Of a stretch of 64,000 nt of DNA, positions 28,120 to 36,704 are shown piece by piece; positions within the stretch are counted from its first letter, which is position 1, and each line of letters begins with the position of its first letter. The DNA comes from Motiliproteus sediminis (GTDB lineage Bacteria > Pseudomonadota > Gammaproteobacteria > Pseudomonadales > Balneatricaceae), in contig NZ_JAERQK010000005.1 in the NCBI RefSeq assembly GCF_017912535.1, positions 144,920 to 208,919 on the forward strand, written 5' to 3'. Made by a program: the position numbers and the translations under genes. Under the pieces are notes generated by a model. It worked only from the letters and a program-made list of their open reading frames with translations. It was not told the DNA's origin and did no database searches.

Positions 28120-28896
28120 ATGAGTGACAAAATTTTACTGGAAAAGCGCGGCCATGTTGCGCTGCTGACCATGAACAATCCGCCGGCCAATACCTGGACT
28201 GAGGCGAGTTTGAAGGAGCTTAAGTCAACGGTTGCTGATCTCAATGAGGATCGTGACGTTTACGCACTGGTGATCACCGGCCAGGGCGAGAAATTCTTCT
28301 CCGCCGGTGCTGACTTGAACCTGTTTGCTGACGGCGATTTTGGTGTGGCGCGCAACATGTCACGCTACTTCGGTGAAGCGTTTGAGGCGTTGAGCCAGTT
28401 CCGCGGCGTTTCGATCGCAGCCATCAACGGCTTCGCCATGGGCGGCGGTCTGGAAGTGGCGTTGGCCTGTGATCTGCGGGTTGCGGAAGAGCAGGCGCAG
28501 ATGGCACTGCCGGAAGCCAAAGTGGGGCTGCTGCCCTGCGCCGGCGGTACCCAGAATCTGCTCAACCTGACCAGCATGGCCTGGGCCAAGCGGCTGATCC
28601 TTTGCGGTGAACGGGTTAAAGCAGATAAAGCGCTGGAGATCGGTCTGGTGGAAGAGGTCGTGCCTCAGGGCGGCGCTCTGGACCGGGCATTGGCGCTGGC
28701 AGCGCAGGTGGCCGAGCAAAGCCCGTCGTCGGTGGCAGCCTGCAAAACCCTGATTCAGTTAAACCATCAGCGTAACAACGCGCAGACACTGCCCGCCGAA
28801 CGCGAGCTGTTTGTGGATCTGTTCCATACCGAAGACCAGAAGGAGGGCGTCAATGCGTTTCTCGAGAAACGTAAGCCCGAATGGAAGAATCGCTGA
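28120..28896 (+). CDS. Enoyl-CoA hydratase (probable methacrylyl-CoA hydratase)
   Basis: 258 residues of the crotonase fold. The oxyanion-hole segments are FFSAGADLNLFADGD and NGFAMGGGLEVALACDLR; ALPEAKVGLLPCAGGTQNL carries the usual catalytic glutamate region. It sits between the acyl-CoA dehydrogenase and the 3-hydroxyisobutyryl-CoA hydrolase, so hydration of methacrylyl-CoA is the likely reaction. AAGGAGA precedes the ATG. Confidence 0.9.
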   Translation: MSDKILLEKRGHVALLTMNNPPANTWTEASLKELKSTVADLNEDRDVYALVITGQGEKFFSAGADLNLFADGDFGVARNMSRYFGEAFEALSQFRGVSIAAINGFAMGGGLEVALACDLRVAEEQAQMALPEAKVGLLPCAGGTQNLLNLTSMAWAKRLILCGERVKADKALEIGLVEEVVPQGGALDRALALAAQVAEQSPSSVAACKTLIQLNHQRNNAQTLPAERELFVDLFHTEDQKEGVNAFLEKRKPEWKNR

Positions 28897-28945
28897 GATA
28901 TCGGTATCCACCGGCAGCTAAGAAACCGAGTGCAAGGAGACACCC

Positions 28946-30049
28946 ATGACGGCCGTACTGTTTAACGAATTTCTGGCGCGTAACGGCAAGCGCATCATTC
29001 AGGCCACGCTGAATTCCGAGAAAAGCCTGAATGCCCTGACCCTGGAGATGATCCGCCAGCTGACGCCAAAGTTGGCTGAGTGGGAGCAGGACGACAGCGT
29101 CGCTGCGGTGATTCTGGATGGTGCCGGCTCCAAGGCTTTTTGCGCCGGTGGTGATATACGCAATCTGTATCTCGGTATGGTGGGCGAGGGCGAAGCCGGT
29201 TTCTGCGAGACCTTCTTTACCGAGGAGTACCGGCTCGACTACGCCATTCATACCTTCGCCAAACCCTTTATCGTCTGGGGCAGCGGTATCGTCATGGGGG
29301 GCGGTCTGGGGCTGATGGCCGGCGCCAACTATCGGGTGGTCACTGAAACCTCCCGCATTGCGATGCCTGAAGTCAGCATCGGCCTCTATCCTGATGTCGG
29401 CGGCACCTGGTTTCTCAACCATATGCCCGGCCGGGTCGGCTTATTCCTGGGACTGACCGCCAGCCAGCTCAATGCCGCTGACTGCCGTTACGTGGGGCTG
29501 GGCGACCGTTTCATCCACAGCAGCCACAAAGAGGCGCTGATCGAACTACTGCGGGGGCATGATTGGGGCGAAGGGCTGAGCGAACTGCACCACGGGGTAA
29601 ACACCGTATTGCGGGCGCTGGAGCAGCAATCCATGGCTGTGCTGCCCGAATCCAACGTGCTGACCCACTTCGACCAGATTGCGGCGTTGATGGACCACTA
29701 TGAACTGGCTGATATCGTGGACGCGATTCTGGCGCTGGAGAGCGACGACCGGTGGTTGCAGAAAGCGCAGGCGGCGGTCAGACACGGCAGTCCGGCGGCA
29801 ATGGCCATTATTTTCAAACAGCTGCGCCGCGGCAAACATCTGTCGTTGCTGCAGGTGTTTGAAAGTGAACTCGACCTGTCGGTGAACTGTACTCGTGCTG
29901 GCGAGATGGCCGAAGGGGTGCGTGCGCTGTTGATCGACAAGGATGGCAAACCGGGCTGGCGCTTCAAGTCGCTGGCGGAGGTAGATCATGACTGGATCGA
30001 CGCGCTGTTTGTATCGCCCTGGCCGTCGGGGCGACCGGTACTGGGGTAA
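28946..30049 (+). CDS. 3-Hydroxyisobutyryl-CoA hydrolase-type crotonase
   Basis: 367 residues, the longer crotonase type that hydrolyses 3-hydroxyisobutyryl-CoA. AFCAGGDIRNLYLG and GSGIVMGGGLGLMAGANYRVVTE give the oxyanion hole; MPEVSIGLYPDVGGTWFLN carries the conserved Glu and Asp of HIBCH enzymes. The extra C-terminal ~100 residues (WLQKAQAAVRHGSPAAMAI...) are typical of this subgroup. It follows the hydratase by 49 bases and precedes mmsB, which would oxidise its product. Confidence 0.92.
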   Translation: MTAVLFNEFLARNGKRIIQATLNSEKSLNALTLEMIRQLTPKLAEWEQDDSVAAVILDGAGSKAFCAGGDIRNLYLGMVGEGEAGFCETFFTEEYRLDYAIHTFAKPFIVWGSGIVMGGGLGLMAGANYRVVTETSRIAMPEVSIGLYPDVGGTWFLNHMPGRVGLFLGLTASQLNAADCRYVGLGDRFIHSSHKEALIELLRGHDWGEGLSELHHGVNTVLRALEQQSMAVLPESNVLTHFDQIAALMDHYELADIVDAILALESDDRWLQKAQAAVRHGSPAAMAIIFKQLRRGKHLSLLQVFESELDLSVNCTRAGEMAEGVRALLIDKDGKPGWRFKSLAEVDHDWIDALFVSPWPSGRPVLG

Positions 30050-30096
30050 CTGCAACCGCAGGGATTCGTCAACAGAACAACAATAAGGTGAACAAC

Positions 30097-30987
30097 ATGG
30101 CAAAAATCGCATTCGTAGGTTTGGGCAATATGGGCGGGCCGATGGCCGCCAATCTGGTGAAGAACGGTCACGAGGTGCACGTATTCGACCTGTCGCCGGC
30201 GGCGTTGGAGCACGCCGTTGAGGCGGGTGCCGTGGCGGCGAGTTCGGCCATCGAAGCGGCCGAAGGGGTAGAGTATCTGATCACCATGCTGCCAGCCGGC
30301 AAGCACGTGGAATCGGTGCTGGTCAGCGGCGATGCTTTGCTGGACCGGGTGGGTAGCAACTGTCTGGTAATCGACAGCAGCACCATCGATGCCGATACCG
30401 CTCGTAAGCTGGCCCAGGCGGCAAAAGACCGGTGCATCGAGTTTGTCGATGCACCGGTTTCCGGCGGGGTAGCCGGGGCCGCGGCGGGTACGTTGGCGTT
30501 TATGGTGGGTGGTTCCGATGCGGCCTTCGCCAAGGCCAAGCCGGTGCTGGAGTGCATGGGGCAGAACATTTTTCACGCTGGCGACAGCGGTGCCGGGCAG
30601 GTGGCCAAGGCCTGCAACAACATGCTGCTGGCGATCCATATGGCGGGTACCGCCGAGGCATTGAACCTGGGTATCAACAACGGCCTGGATCCGGCGGTGC
30701 TGTCGGAGATCATGCTCAAGAGCTCCGGCCGCAATTGGTCGCTGGAGGTCTACAATCCGGTACCCGGGGTGCAGGAAGGTTCCGCCGCCAGCCGTAATTA
30801 CGAGGGCGGCTTTATGACCGACCTGATGTGCAAAGACCTCGGATTGGCAATGGAAGCGAGTCAGAGCAGCGGCTCGCCGGTGCCGATGGGGTCTGCTGCC
30901 CGCGGCTTGTTCAATCTACATCAGTCGCAGGGCAACGGTCGACTGGATTTCTCCAGCGTATTTCGCCTGTTCGAGCGTAAAAACTGA
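30097..30987 (+). CDS. mmsB: 3-Hydroxyisobutyrate dehydrogenase
   Basis: NAD-dependent beta-hydroxyacid dehydrogenase of 296 residues that oxidises 3-hydroxyisobutyrate to methylmalonate semialdehyde. The Rossmann motif is GLGNMGGPMAANL; the substrate loop is DAPVSGGVAGAAAGTLAFMVGG; the catalytic lysine region reads GQVAKACNNMLLAIH. The ATG at 30097 follows AAGGTG at six bases and is chosen over the GTG at 30088. It ends the operon, with a strong terminator 41 bases beyond. The next enzyme of the path, MmsA, is not encoded in this window. Confidence 0.95.
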   Translation: MAKIAFVGLGNMGGPMAANLVKNGHEVHVFDLSPAALEHAVEAGAVAASSAIEAAEGVEYLITMLPAGKHVESVLVSGDALLDRVGSNCLVIDSSTIDADTARKLAQAAKDRCIEFVDAPVSGGVAGAAAGTLAFMVGGSDAAFAKAKPVLECMGQNIFHAGDSGAGQVAKACNNMLLAIHMAGTAEALNLGINNGLDPAVLSEIMLKSSGRNWSLEVYNPVPGVQEGSAASRNYEGGFMTDLMCKDLGLAMEASQSSGSPVPMGSAARGLFNLHQSQGNGRLDFSSVFRLFERKN

Positions 30988-31028
30988 GGCGCGAATACGT
31001 GCGCCGTGGGCTGAAATGTAACGAATTG

Positions 31029-31054
31029 AAATGCCCCTTGCGGGGCATTTTTTT
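31029..31054 (+). terminator. Rho-independent terminator after mmsB
   Basis: AAATGCCCC-TTGC-GGGGCATTT stem-loop ending in a seven-base T run. Confidence 0.92.
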
Positions 31055-31070
31055 GCGGCCTAGAGTGCCG

Positions 31071-31086
31071 TTTACGTTAGCGTAAT
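31071..31086. promoter_or_regulatory. Probable LiuR operator upstream of the acyl-CoA synthetase
   Basis: TTTACGTTAGCGTAAT, related to the sites at 23040 and 24555. It lies just after the mmsB terminator and 53 bases before the synthetase start. Confidence 0.75.
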
Positions 31087-31138
31087 TACGCATTGGCCAA
31101 TTGATGGCAGTGATAACAATAATAAGGAGAGTGTTCGC

Positions 31139-33028
31139 ATGGGGTATCAGGACCAGTACCAACAGTCTTTACAGAATAAAGAGCAGTTCTGGGCGACCCA
31201 GGCCGACGCGATCGCCTGGTACAAGCAGCCACGGCAGATCCTGACCGAAGCCGATTACGGCACCCACCGCTGGTTCGCCGACGGTGAACTCAACAGCTGT
31301 TATCTGGCGCTCGACTACAACGTTGAGCAGGGGCGCGGGGAGCAGGTGGCGCTCTACTACGACTCTCCCGCCACCGGCAGCAAACGCGCCATCAGTTACA
31401 ACCAGTTGCTGGCCGATGTGAAACGCTACGCCGGGGCCCTCAAGGCGCAAGGAATCGAAAAGGGCGACCGGGTGGTGATCTACATGCCGATGGTGCCGGA
31501 AGCGGCGGTGGCGATGCTTGCCTGCGCGCGCCTGGGGGCGATTCATTCTGTGGTGTTTGGTGGCTTTGCGCCCAACGAACTGGCGATCCGAATCGATGAC
31601 GCCGAGCCAAAAATGGTGATCACCGCCTCTTGTGGTATCGAATTCGACAAAGTGATCGAGTACAAGCCGCTGGTGGACCAGGCGTTTGAACTGGCGACAC
31701 ACAAGCCTGATCATTGTGTGGTGCTGCAGCGGCCGATGGCCAAGGCGGCGATGCAACCGGGCCGCGATCTGGACTGGCAGCAGTTTCAGGAGGGGGGCAG
31801 GTACGCCGATTGCGTTGCGGTGGAATCGACCCATCCGCTCTACATCCTCTACACCTCCGGCACCACCGGCAAGCCTAAGGGGATCGTGCGCGACAACGGC
31901 AGCCACGCCGTAGCGCTGATGTACGCGCTGCGCAACGTCTATGGCATGAACGCCGGTGACGTCTGGTGGGGCGCGTCAGATATCGGCTGGGTGGTGGGTC
32001 ACTCCTTTATCGTTTATGGCCCGCTGATGGGCGGTTGCAGCGCTATCTTCTATGAAGGCAAGCCGATCCGTTCACCCGATGCCGGTGCCTTCTGGCGGGT
32101 AATCGACGAGTACAAGGTGAACTCCATGTTTGCCGCCCCGACTGCTTTCCGTGCTATCCGCAAAGAGGACCCGGAGGGCGCGTTGGCCAAGAAGTACGAC
32201 CTTTCCAGCCTGCGCTGGTTGTTTGTGGCGGGCGAAAAACTCGACTCCTCGACCTATAGCTGGCTGGATGAGCTGCTGGGCGTACCGGTGATCGACCACT
32301 GGTGGCAGACCGAAACCGGTTGGCCGATGACGGCCCCGCTGATGGGGGTGGAGCCGGTGGCAACGCGGATGGGCTCCACCTGTGTGCCGGTGCCTGGCTT
32401 TGACATTCAGGTACTCGATCCGGCGGGTAACGCATTGGGGGCCGACCAGCACGGCAATATCGTTGCCCGCTTGCCGATGCCGCCGGGAGTGGCGCAGACC
32501 ATCTGGAACAATCCGCAGCGCTTCCAGGAATCCTACCTCAGCGCTTTTCCCGGTTATTACCATACCGGAGACGGCGGCTTTAAGGACAAGGACGGTTATG
32601 TCTACATTACCGGGCGCACCGATGACGTGATCAACGTATCCGGTCATCGCCTCAGCACCGGCGAGATGGAAGAGGTGATCGCCAAGAATCCAGCGGTGGC
32701 CGAGTGCGCGGTGATTGCTGTGGCCGACGAGATGAAGGGCCATGTGCCGGTCGGGTTGGTGGTCCTGAAGCAGGGGGTTGAGATCGATGAGGGCGAACTG
32801 GAGCAAGAGCTGGTTGCATTGGTACGCGCTGAAGTAGGGCCGCTGGCGTGCTTCCGCAAGGCGGTGGTGGTGCAGCGCTTGCCCAAGACCCGCTCAGGCA
32901 AGATTCTGCGCGCTATCCTGCGCAAGATTGCCGACCAGGAGGAGTACGCGATGCCCTCGACCATCGACGACGAAAGCATTCTGCCGGAAATTACCGAAAC
33001 CATGAAAGGTGCCGGCGTCGGCCGTTAA
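31139..33028 (+). CDS. prpE: Propionyl-CoA synthetase-type acyl-CoA ligase
   Basis: 629-residue AMP-forming acyl-CoA synthetase of the acetyl/propionyl-CoA type. The ATP-binding P-loop is YTSGTTGKPKGIVRDN; HWWQTETGWPM is the adenylate motif; GRTDDVINVSGHRLST gives the hinge; and the C-terminal catalytic, acetylation-controlled lysine lies in PKTRSGKILR. The GSHAVALMYALRNVYG region and overall length match PrpE/ACSS3 better than Acs. It would feed propionate, a product of valine and isoleucine breakdown, into propionyl-CoA. It is preceded by a LiuR-like operator and followed by a short-chain dehydrogenase gene. Confidence 0.88.
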   Translation: MGYQDQYQQSLQNKEQFWATQADAIAWYKQPRQILTEADYGTHRWFADGELNSCYLALDYNVEQGRGEQVALYYDSPATGSKRAISYNQLLADVKRYAGALKAQGIEKGDRVVIYMPMVPEAAVAMLACARLGAIHSVVFGGFAPNELAIRIDDAEPKMVITASCGIEFDKVIEYKPLVDQAFELATHKPDHCVVLQRPMAKAAMQPGRDLDWQQFQEGGRYADCVAVESTHPLYILYTSGTTGKPKGIVRDNGSHAVALMYALRNVYGMNAGDVWWGASDIGWVVGHSFIVYGPLMGGCSAIFYEGKPIRSPDAGAFWRVIDEYKVNSMFAAPTAFRAIRKEDPEGALAKKYDLSSLRWLFVAGEKLDSSTYSWLDELLGVPVIDHWWQTETGWPMTAPLMGVEPVATRMGSTCVPVPGFDIQVLDPAGNALGADQHGNIVARLPMPPGVAQTIWNNPQRFQESYLSAFPGYYHTGDGGFKDKDGYVYITGRTDDVINVSGHRLSTGEMEEVIAKNPAVAECAVIAVADEMKGHVPVGLVVLKQGVEIDEGELEQELVALVRAEVGPLACFRKAVVVQRLPKTRSGKILRAILRKIADQEEYAMPSTIDDESILPEITETMKGAGVGR

Positions 33029-33086
33029 CGCCGGACCCGCAGGGTTGCTCCGGGCAGCCCTGTCGTTTGAATCAACAGAGGTTGTT

Positions 33087-33851
33087 ATGCAGTTACAAGA
33101 TAAAGTGGTAGTGGTTACCGGCGGTGCATCAGGCTTGGGACTGGTCACCTGTCAACAGCTGGCCGCTCAGGGGGCGCGGATCGCCGCCTTCGATCTCAAT
33201 GAAGAGGCGGGTAGTGCGTTGGAGGACCAGCTCGGTGCCGACAGCCTGTTCGTCAAGGTGGATGTAACCAGCGCTGAGTCGGTCGAGGCCGGTATTGCTG
33301 CGGTCATGGCCAAGTTCGGTGCCATCCATGTGTGCATTAACTGCGCCGGTGTGGCTACGCCTGGCAAGGTGGTGGGGCGCGATGGAGCCCTGCCGCTGGA
33401 GCGTTTTGCCCAGGTGATCAACATCAACCTGATCGGCACCTTCAACGTACTGCGTCTGGCGGCGGAGAAGATGGCGGCCAATGAGCCGGAAAACGGCGAG
33501 CGCGGGGTGATCATCAACACCGCCTCGGTGGCGGCGTTTGACGGCCAGATGGGGCAGGCGGCCTACGCGGCCTCCAAGGCCGGTGTCGCGGGCATGACGC
33601 TGCCGATCGCGCGCGATCTGGCCCGTAACGGCATCCGCATCATGACCATTGCACCCGGCATCTTCGATACCCCGATGATGAAAGCCATGCCGGACGAAGT
33701 GCGTGATCCGCTGATCGCCATGGTGCAGAATCCCAAGCGTTTCGGCGAACCGACCGAATACGCCTCCCTTTGTGCTCACATCATCGATAACCCATACCTC
33801 AACGGAGAAACCATCCGGCTGGATGGCGCGATCCGGATGGAACCAAAGTAA
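33087..33851 (+). CDS. Short-chain dehydrogenase, 3-hydroxyacyl-CoA / 2-methyl-3-hydroxybutyryl-CoA type
   Basis: 254-residue NAD-dependent SDR. The cofactor loop is VTGGASGLGL, followed by NCAGVATPGKV and the catalytic Tyr/Lys in AAYAASKAGVAGM. Length and the C-terminal FDTPMMKAMPDEVRDPL, NPYLNGETIRLDGAIRM fit the HSD17B10-like type II 3-hydroxyacyl-CoA dehydrogenases that oxidise 2-methyl-3-hydroxybutyryl-CoA in isoleucine catabolism. The ATG at 33087 follows AGAGG; the longer upstream frame is not supported. With the synthetase it forms a two-gene unit ended by a terminator. Confidence 0.88.
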   Translation: MQLQDKVVVVTGGASGLGLVTCQQLAAQGARIAAFDLNEEAGSALEDQLGADSLFVKVDVTSAESVEAGIAAVMAKFGAIHVCINCAGVATPGKVVGRDGALPLERFAQVININLIGTFNVLRLAAEKMAANEPENGERGVIINTASVAAFDGQMGQAAYAASKAGVAGMTLPIARDLARNGIRIMTIAPGIFDTPMMKAMPDEVRDPLIAMVQNPKRFGEPTEYASLCAHIIDNPYLNGETIRLDGAIRMEPK

Positions 33852-33868
33852 TTGCTGAAGCCCTTTTG

Positions 33869-33896
33869 ACGGAGTCACTGGTGGCTCCGTTTTTTT
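33869..33896 (+). terminator. Rho-independent terminator after the SDR gene
   Basis: ACGGAGTCAC / GTGGCTCCGT stem (one T-G pair) with a seven-base T run, directly before the MaoC gene's ribosome-binding site. Confidence 0.85.
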
Positions 33897-33914
33897 GCTT
33901 TGCGAGGAGCCTTT

Positions 33915-34376
33915 ATGATTCCGCAGCGTTATCTGGATGACTTCACCATCGGGGAGGTACTTGAAACCCCCGCCGTGACCCTGACCGAGAGCGAAGTGAT
34001 CGATTTTGCGCTTAAGTACGATCCGCAGCCTTTTCACCTGGACCTGCCGGCTGCGGAGCAGTCGCTATTCGGCGGCTTGATTGCCAGCGGCTTTCAGACC
34101 CTGGCGCTGAGCTTTCGATTATTTATCCAGAGTGGCATCCTGCGCGATTCCAGTATGGGCTCGCCCGGCATCGATGAGCTGCGCTGGCTGGCGCCGGTGC
34201 GCCCCGGCGACACCATTCACACCCGGCTAGAAGTGCTGGAGACCAAACCCTCAAGGTCCAAGCCGGACCGTGGCATCCTGCGCCTGCGCTACGAGGTGAT
34301 GAACCAGCGCGATGAGTTGGTATTGAGCTACGTGATCAATCACTTTCTGAAGCGCCGAAGCGAATCCGCTTGCTGA
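33915..34376 (+). CDS. MaoC-like (hotdog) hydratase
   Basis: 153-residue single hotdog domain of the MaoC/(R)-enoyl-CoA hydratase family. FALKYDPQPFHLD holds the catalytic Asp and His, followed by FGGLIASGFQTLALSFRL. The ATG at 33915 has GAGGAG five bases upstream. Likely substrate is an enoyl-CoA of the neighbouring pathways, but this is not shown. Its last ~70 bases recur as a diverged fragment at 36705-36776. Confidence 0.9.
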   Translation: MIPQRYLDDFTIGEVLETPAVTLTESEVIDFALKYDPQPFHLDLPAAEQSLFGGLIASGFQTLALSFRLFIQSGILRDSSMGSPGIDELRWLAPVRPGDTIHTRLEVLETKPSRSKPDRGILRLRYEVMNQRDELVLSYVINHFLKRRSESAC

Positions 34377-34393
34377 TTGAGGCTCGGTGAAAG

Positions 34394-34425
34394 AGCATGA
34401 GAAGCCCTTGCGGGCTTCTCATGCT
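34394..34425. terminator. Bidirectional hairpin between maoC-like and PEP-CTERM genes
   Basis: Perfect 14-bp stem AGCATGAGAAGCCC / GGGCTTCTCATGCT with a TTGC loop between two convergent stops. No long T run on either side, so termination strength is uncertain. Confidence 0.75.
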
Positions 34426-34436
34426 GCTTGCGATGT

Positions 34437-35108
34437 CTAGTTAGTACGACGAGGGATTCGACTAAGACCGAGCAGACCGAGACCAAATAGTGCAAGCGTA
34501 CCTGGTTCGGGGACTTGCGCGGGATCACTGGGCGGCTCCTGTGGCGCGGCAATGAATTCGAGTGGACCTATATCGTTAGAGTTACGCAGGGCGAAGCTTA
34601 AAAGAGACCTCACAATAGTTCGGCTCGGGTTGAAGCTAGAGAAATCTAGATCTAGGTGAAGACCGTAGATATCGGTATTTTCCGGTGCGTTGAATGAAGC
34701 TCCGAAGGTAATGAAATTGGCTGTGTTAGAACCGAATGAGCCCGGCTCAACACCGCCAACGGGCTGCATTGAATCACCAAATAAAAAGCCAGATGAGGCC
34801 GGCATAAATCCAGTGCCACCAGGAAAGGCGTCTACTTCGACGCTCAGTAACACATCGAATATTGCCAGCTCCGGGCCAATACTACCGGTGCTCAGATAGC
34901 TTGAGCCGCTATCGAAAACAAGGTCCATCCCATAGATCCCAGTGGTATTCAAGCCATTTAAATCGGTACTGCTCACGCTAATTCCGGTAAAGGGGCCTGA
35001 CACCAGTGCGCCGATGGCATCGTAGGTTGCATCTATTGCTACCGCTATTGAGAACGGCGACCATCCTGACAGCAGGGCGGCAAGTCCAAGTGCTCGTATT
35101 GGTTTCAT
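34437..35108 (-). CDS. PEP-CTERM sorting-signal exported protein
   Basis: 223-residue surface or exopolysaccharide-associated protein. The N-terminus is a signal peptide (LGLAALLSGWSPFSIAVA). The mature part is rich in Ser, Gly, Asn and Asp with almost no Lys or Cys, and the C-terminus carries the exosortase sorting tag: VPEPGTLALFGLGLLGL followed by SRIPRRTN. Such proteins are processed by an exosortase (EpsH/XrtA), which is not in the window. GAGGGA precedes the ATG. A good sigma-54 promoter match lies about 76 bases upstream of the start codon. Biological role of the mature domain is unknown. Confidence 0.9.
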   Translation of the reverse strand: MKPIRALGLAALLSGWSPFSIAVAIDATYDAIGALVSGPFTGISVSSTDLNGLNTTGIYGMDLVFDSGSSYLSTGSIGPELAIFDVLLSVEVDAFPGGTGFMPASSGFLFGDSMQPVGGVEPGSFGSNTANFITFGASFNAPENTDIYGLHLDLDFSSFNPSRTIVRSLLSFALRNSNDIGPLEFIAAPQEPPSDPAQVPEPGTLALFGLGLLGLSRIPRRTN

Positions 35109-35183
35109 AGTGTTTCCCTCAGTTTATTTTCCACTCCATCATCTGAATCCGGACAGCTCTACTTCTGCTGACACCAGTCTCAA

Positions 35184-35199
35184 AGCATTTGCGATGCCA
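35184..35199 (-). promoter_or_regulatory. Probable sigma-54 (RpoN) promoter for the PEP-CTERM gene
   Basis: On the minus strand the sequence is TGGCATCGCAAATGCT, with GG at -24 and GC at -12 separated by exactly ten bases, matching TGGCAYR-N4-WTGCW. Transcription would start near 35172, giving a leader of about 65 bases. Confidence 0.7.
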
Positions 35200-35332
35200 T
35201 TTCTGCTTTTTGCTATTCATTTCAGGAATTTATTTGTTTTATTTATATCAGAGTGAGATGATATTGAGGGCGTTCAAGAGGAAGACGGCTATAAGCCCGT
35301 CACCCCCAAATGGGGTATACATAAGACGCAGC

Positions 35333-36472
35333 TTATTTGATGGGAGGCTTGGCCTTCAGCGCCAAACGCACCAGGTCTGCTTGCGAACGGGCGCCCGTTT
35401 TAGCGAAAACCTGTTTCAGTTGGGTGCGCACGGTTTGAGGGCTGGAGCGGCGCTGCTCGGCGATCTGGTCAACCGATGCGCCGCCGACCAGTTGCTCGGT
35501 GATGTCAGCTTCGGCGGAGGTTAACTCGAAGATAGTGACCAACGCGCGGGTTGAGATGATTTCGCTCTGCTCGGGATCAATTACGAACAGGGCGGTGCCG
35601 CGGACATTGTCACGGTCGCTGAAACCGTCGTCCCGCAGCGGCATTGCTTCCAATAGCAGGTAACCTAGCTGGCTGCGTTTCGGAATCACCAGCTGTTTTC
35701 CGGCCTGTCTGTTTTCGCCCTCGGCGGTTTCTCCGGTGGCGGCGATCAATTGTGCCAGTTCTGCGCTTTTGCTGGCGGAAGGTAGCTCCAGCCGCCCCTG
35801 AGGGGAGACAGTGAATGCGCCGGTTGCCTCCATAATCCGCCGCGCCGCTTCGTTACTCACCACGACACGTCCTTGGCGATCAAGCAGAACCAAACCCACC
35901 AGCAGCTTGTCCAGCACACTGAGTACCGCGCCATAGCGACTTTCCAGCTGAGTCACGGTGCGGTGGAGTTCGGCCGCGCGTGAGAGGTGCGGGAGGATCA
36001 GCCCGAGGGTCTCTTTCTCTTCGTCTGTATGCGGCCCCAGGGATTCAAGCCGGTTGACGGCGATAAAGTCGCGCCACAGTCGGTGGGTGCTGACCTGGGC
36101 ACTCATACACCAATACACCCCGTATCGTTCCTGTTGGAACTGGATCCATTTGCTGTTGCGGTAGCCCTCTTCATCGGTGACGAATTCGAACTCGCGAAAA
36201 ACCTGTCCGGGGATCAGGTTGTGCATGTATTGAAAGCGGATGTCGTGTTTTGCGCCGTAACCGTTGGTGTAGAGATCGTAGTCGTCTGCCTGATACCCAT
36301 GATGGGCGCTCACTTCCGTGGTTAGGGTTTCGGCGTTGACCGAAAAGTAAGCTCCTGTTTTTGCGCCGCAAAGTTGGGCTACTTCGGCCACGCTATTGCG
36401 CCAGTTGGCATCGCTGCCTGGACCGGCATAGATCGTTGCAATGCAGTCGAGTAGTGGCTTGAGGTCGTCCAT
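35333..36472 (-). CDS. LuxR-type transcriptional regulator with GAF/PAS-like sensory region
   Basis: About 379 residues from the ATG at 36472, chosen because GGGAG lies five bases upstream (a start at 36508 has no proper spacing). Residues ~1-170 look like a GAF-type ligand domain (WRNSVAEVAQLCGAKTGAYFSV) and ~185-290 like a PAS-type domain (GLVLLDRQGRVVVSNEAARRIME). The C-terminus is a LuxR helix-turn-helix (TSAEADITEQLVGGASVDQIAEQRRSSPQTVRTQLKQVFAKTG). Upstream of the PEP-CTERM gene in the same direction. A LuxR protein is not a sigma-54 activator, so it may not control that gene directly. Confidence 0.87.
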   Translation of the reverse strand: MDDLKPLLDCIATIYAGPGSDANWRNSVAEVAQLCGAKTGAYFSVNAETLTTEVSAHHGYQADDYDLYTNGYGAKHDIRFQYMHNLIPGQVFREFEFVTDEEGYRNSKWIQFQQERYGVYWCMSAQVSTHRLWRDFIAVNRLESLGPHTDEEKETLGLILPHLSRAAELHRTVTQLESRYGAVLSVLDKLLVGLVLLDRQGRVVVSNEAARRIMEATGAFTVSPQGRLELPSASKSAELAQLIAATGETAEGENRQAGKQLVIPKRSQLGYLLLEAMPLRDDGFSDRDNVRGTALFVIDPEQSEIISTRALVTIFELTSAEADITEQLVGGASVDQIAEQRRSSPQTVRTQLKQVFAKTGARSQADLVRLALKAKPPIK

Positions 36473-36704
36473 GAAAGCTCCCGGCCGGCCCGCGTTATTA
36501 TCAAACATCCTTGTCGGGCCAGCTCTTCGCAGCTTAGTCGCGGGGCTTGGTGATGGTCAATTCACTAATTTAATTAAGTTTTTTCTGATGTAATCGGCTG
36601 CTGAATTGCGAGTGTATTACATCAACTCTAGTCGTGGCGGCCGCTCTGTCGTGAACCATGCTGTCGTGTTGGGTGAGCGCAGGAAAGCGCGTTTTGGCGA
36701 TGCT

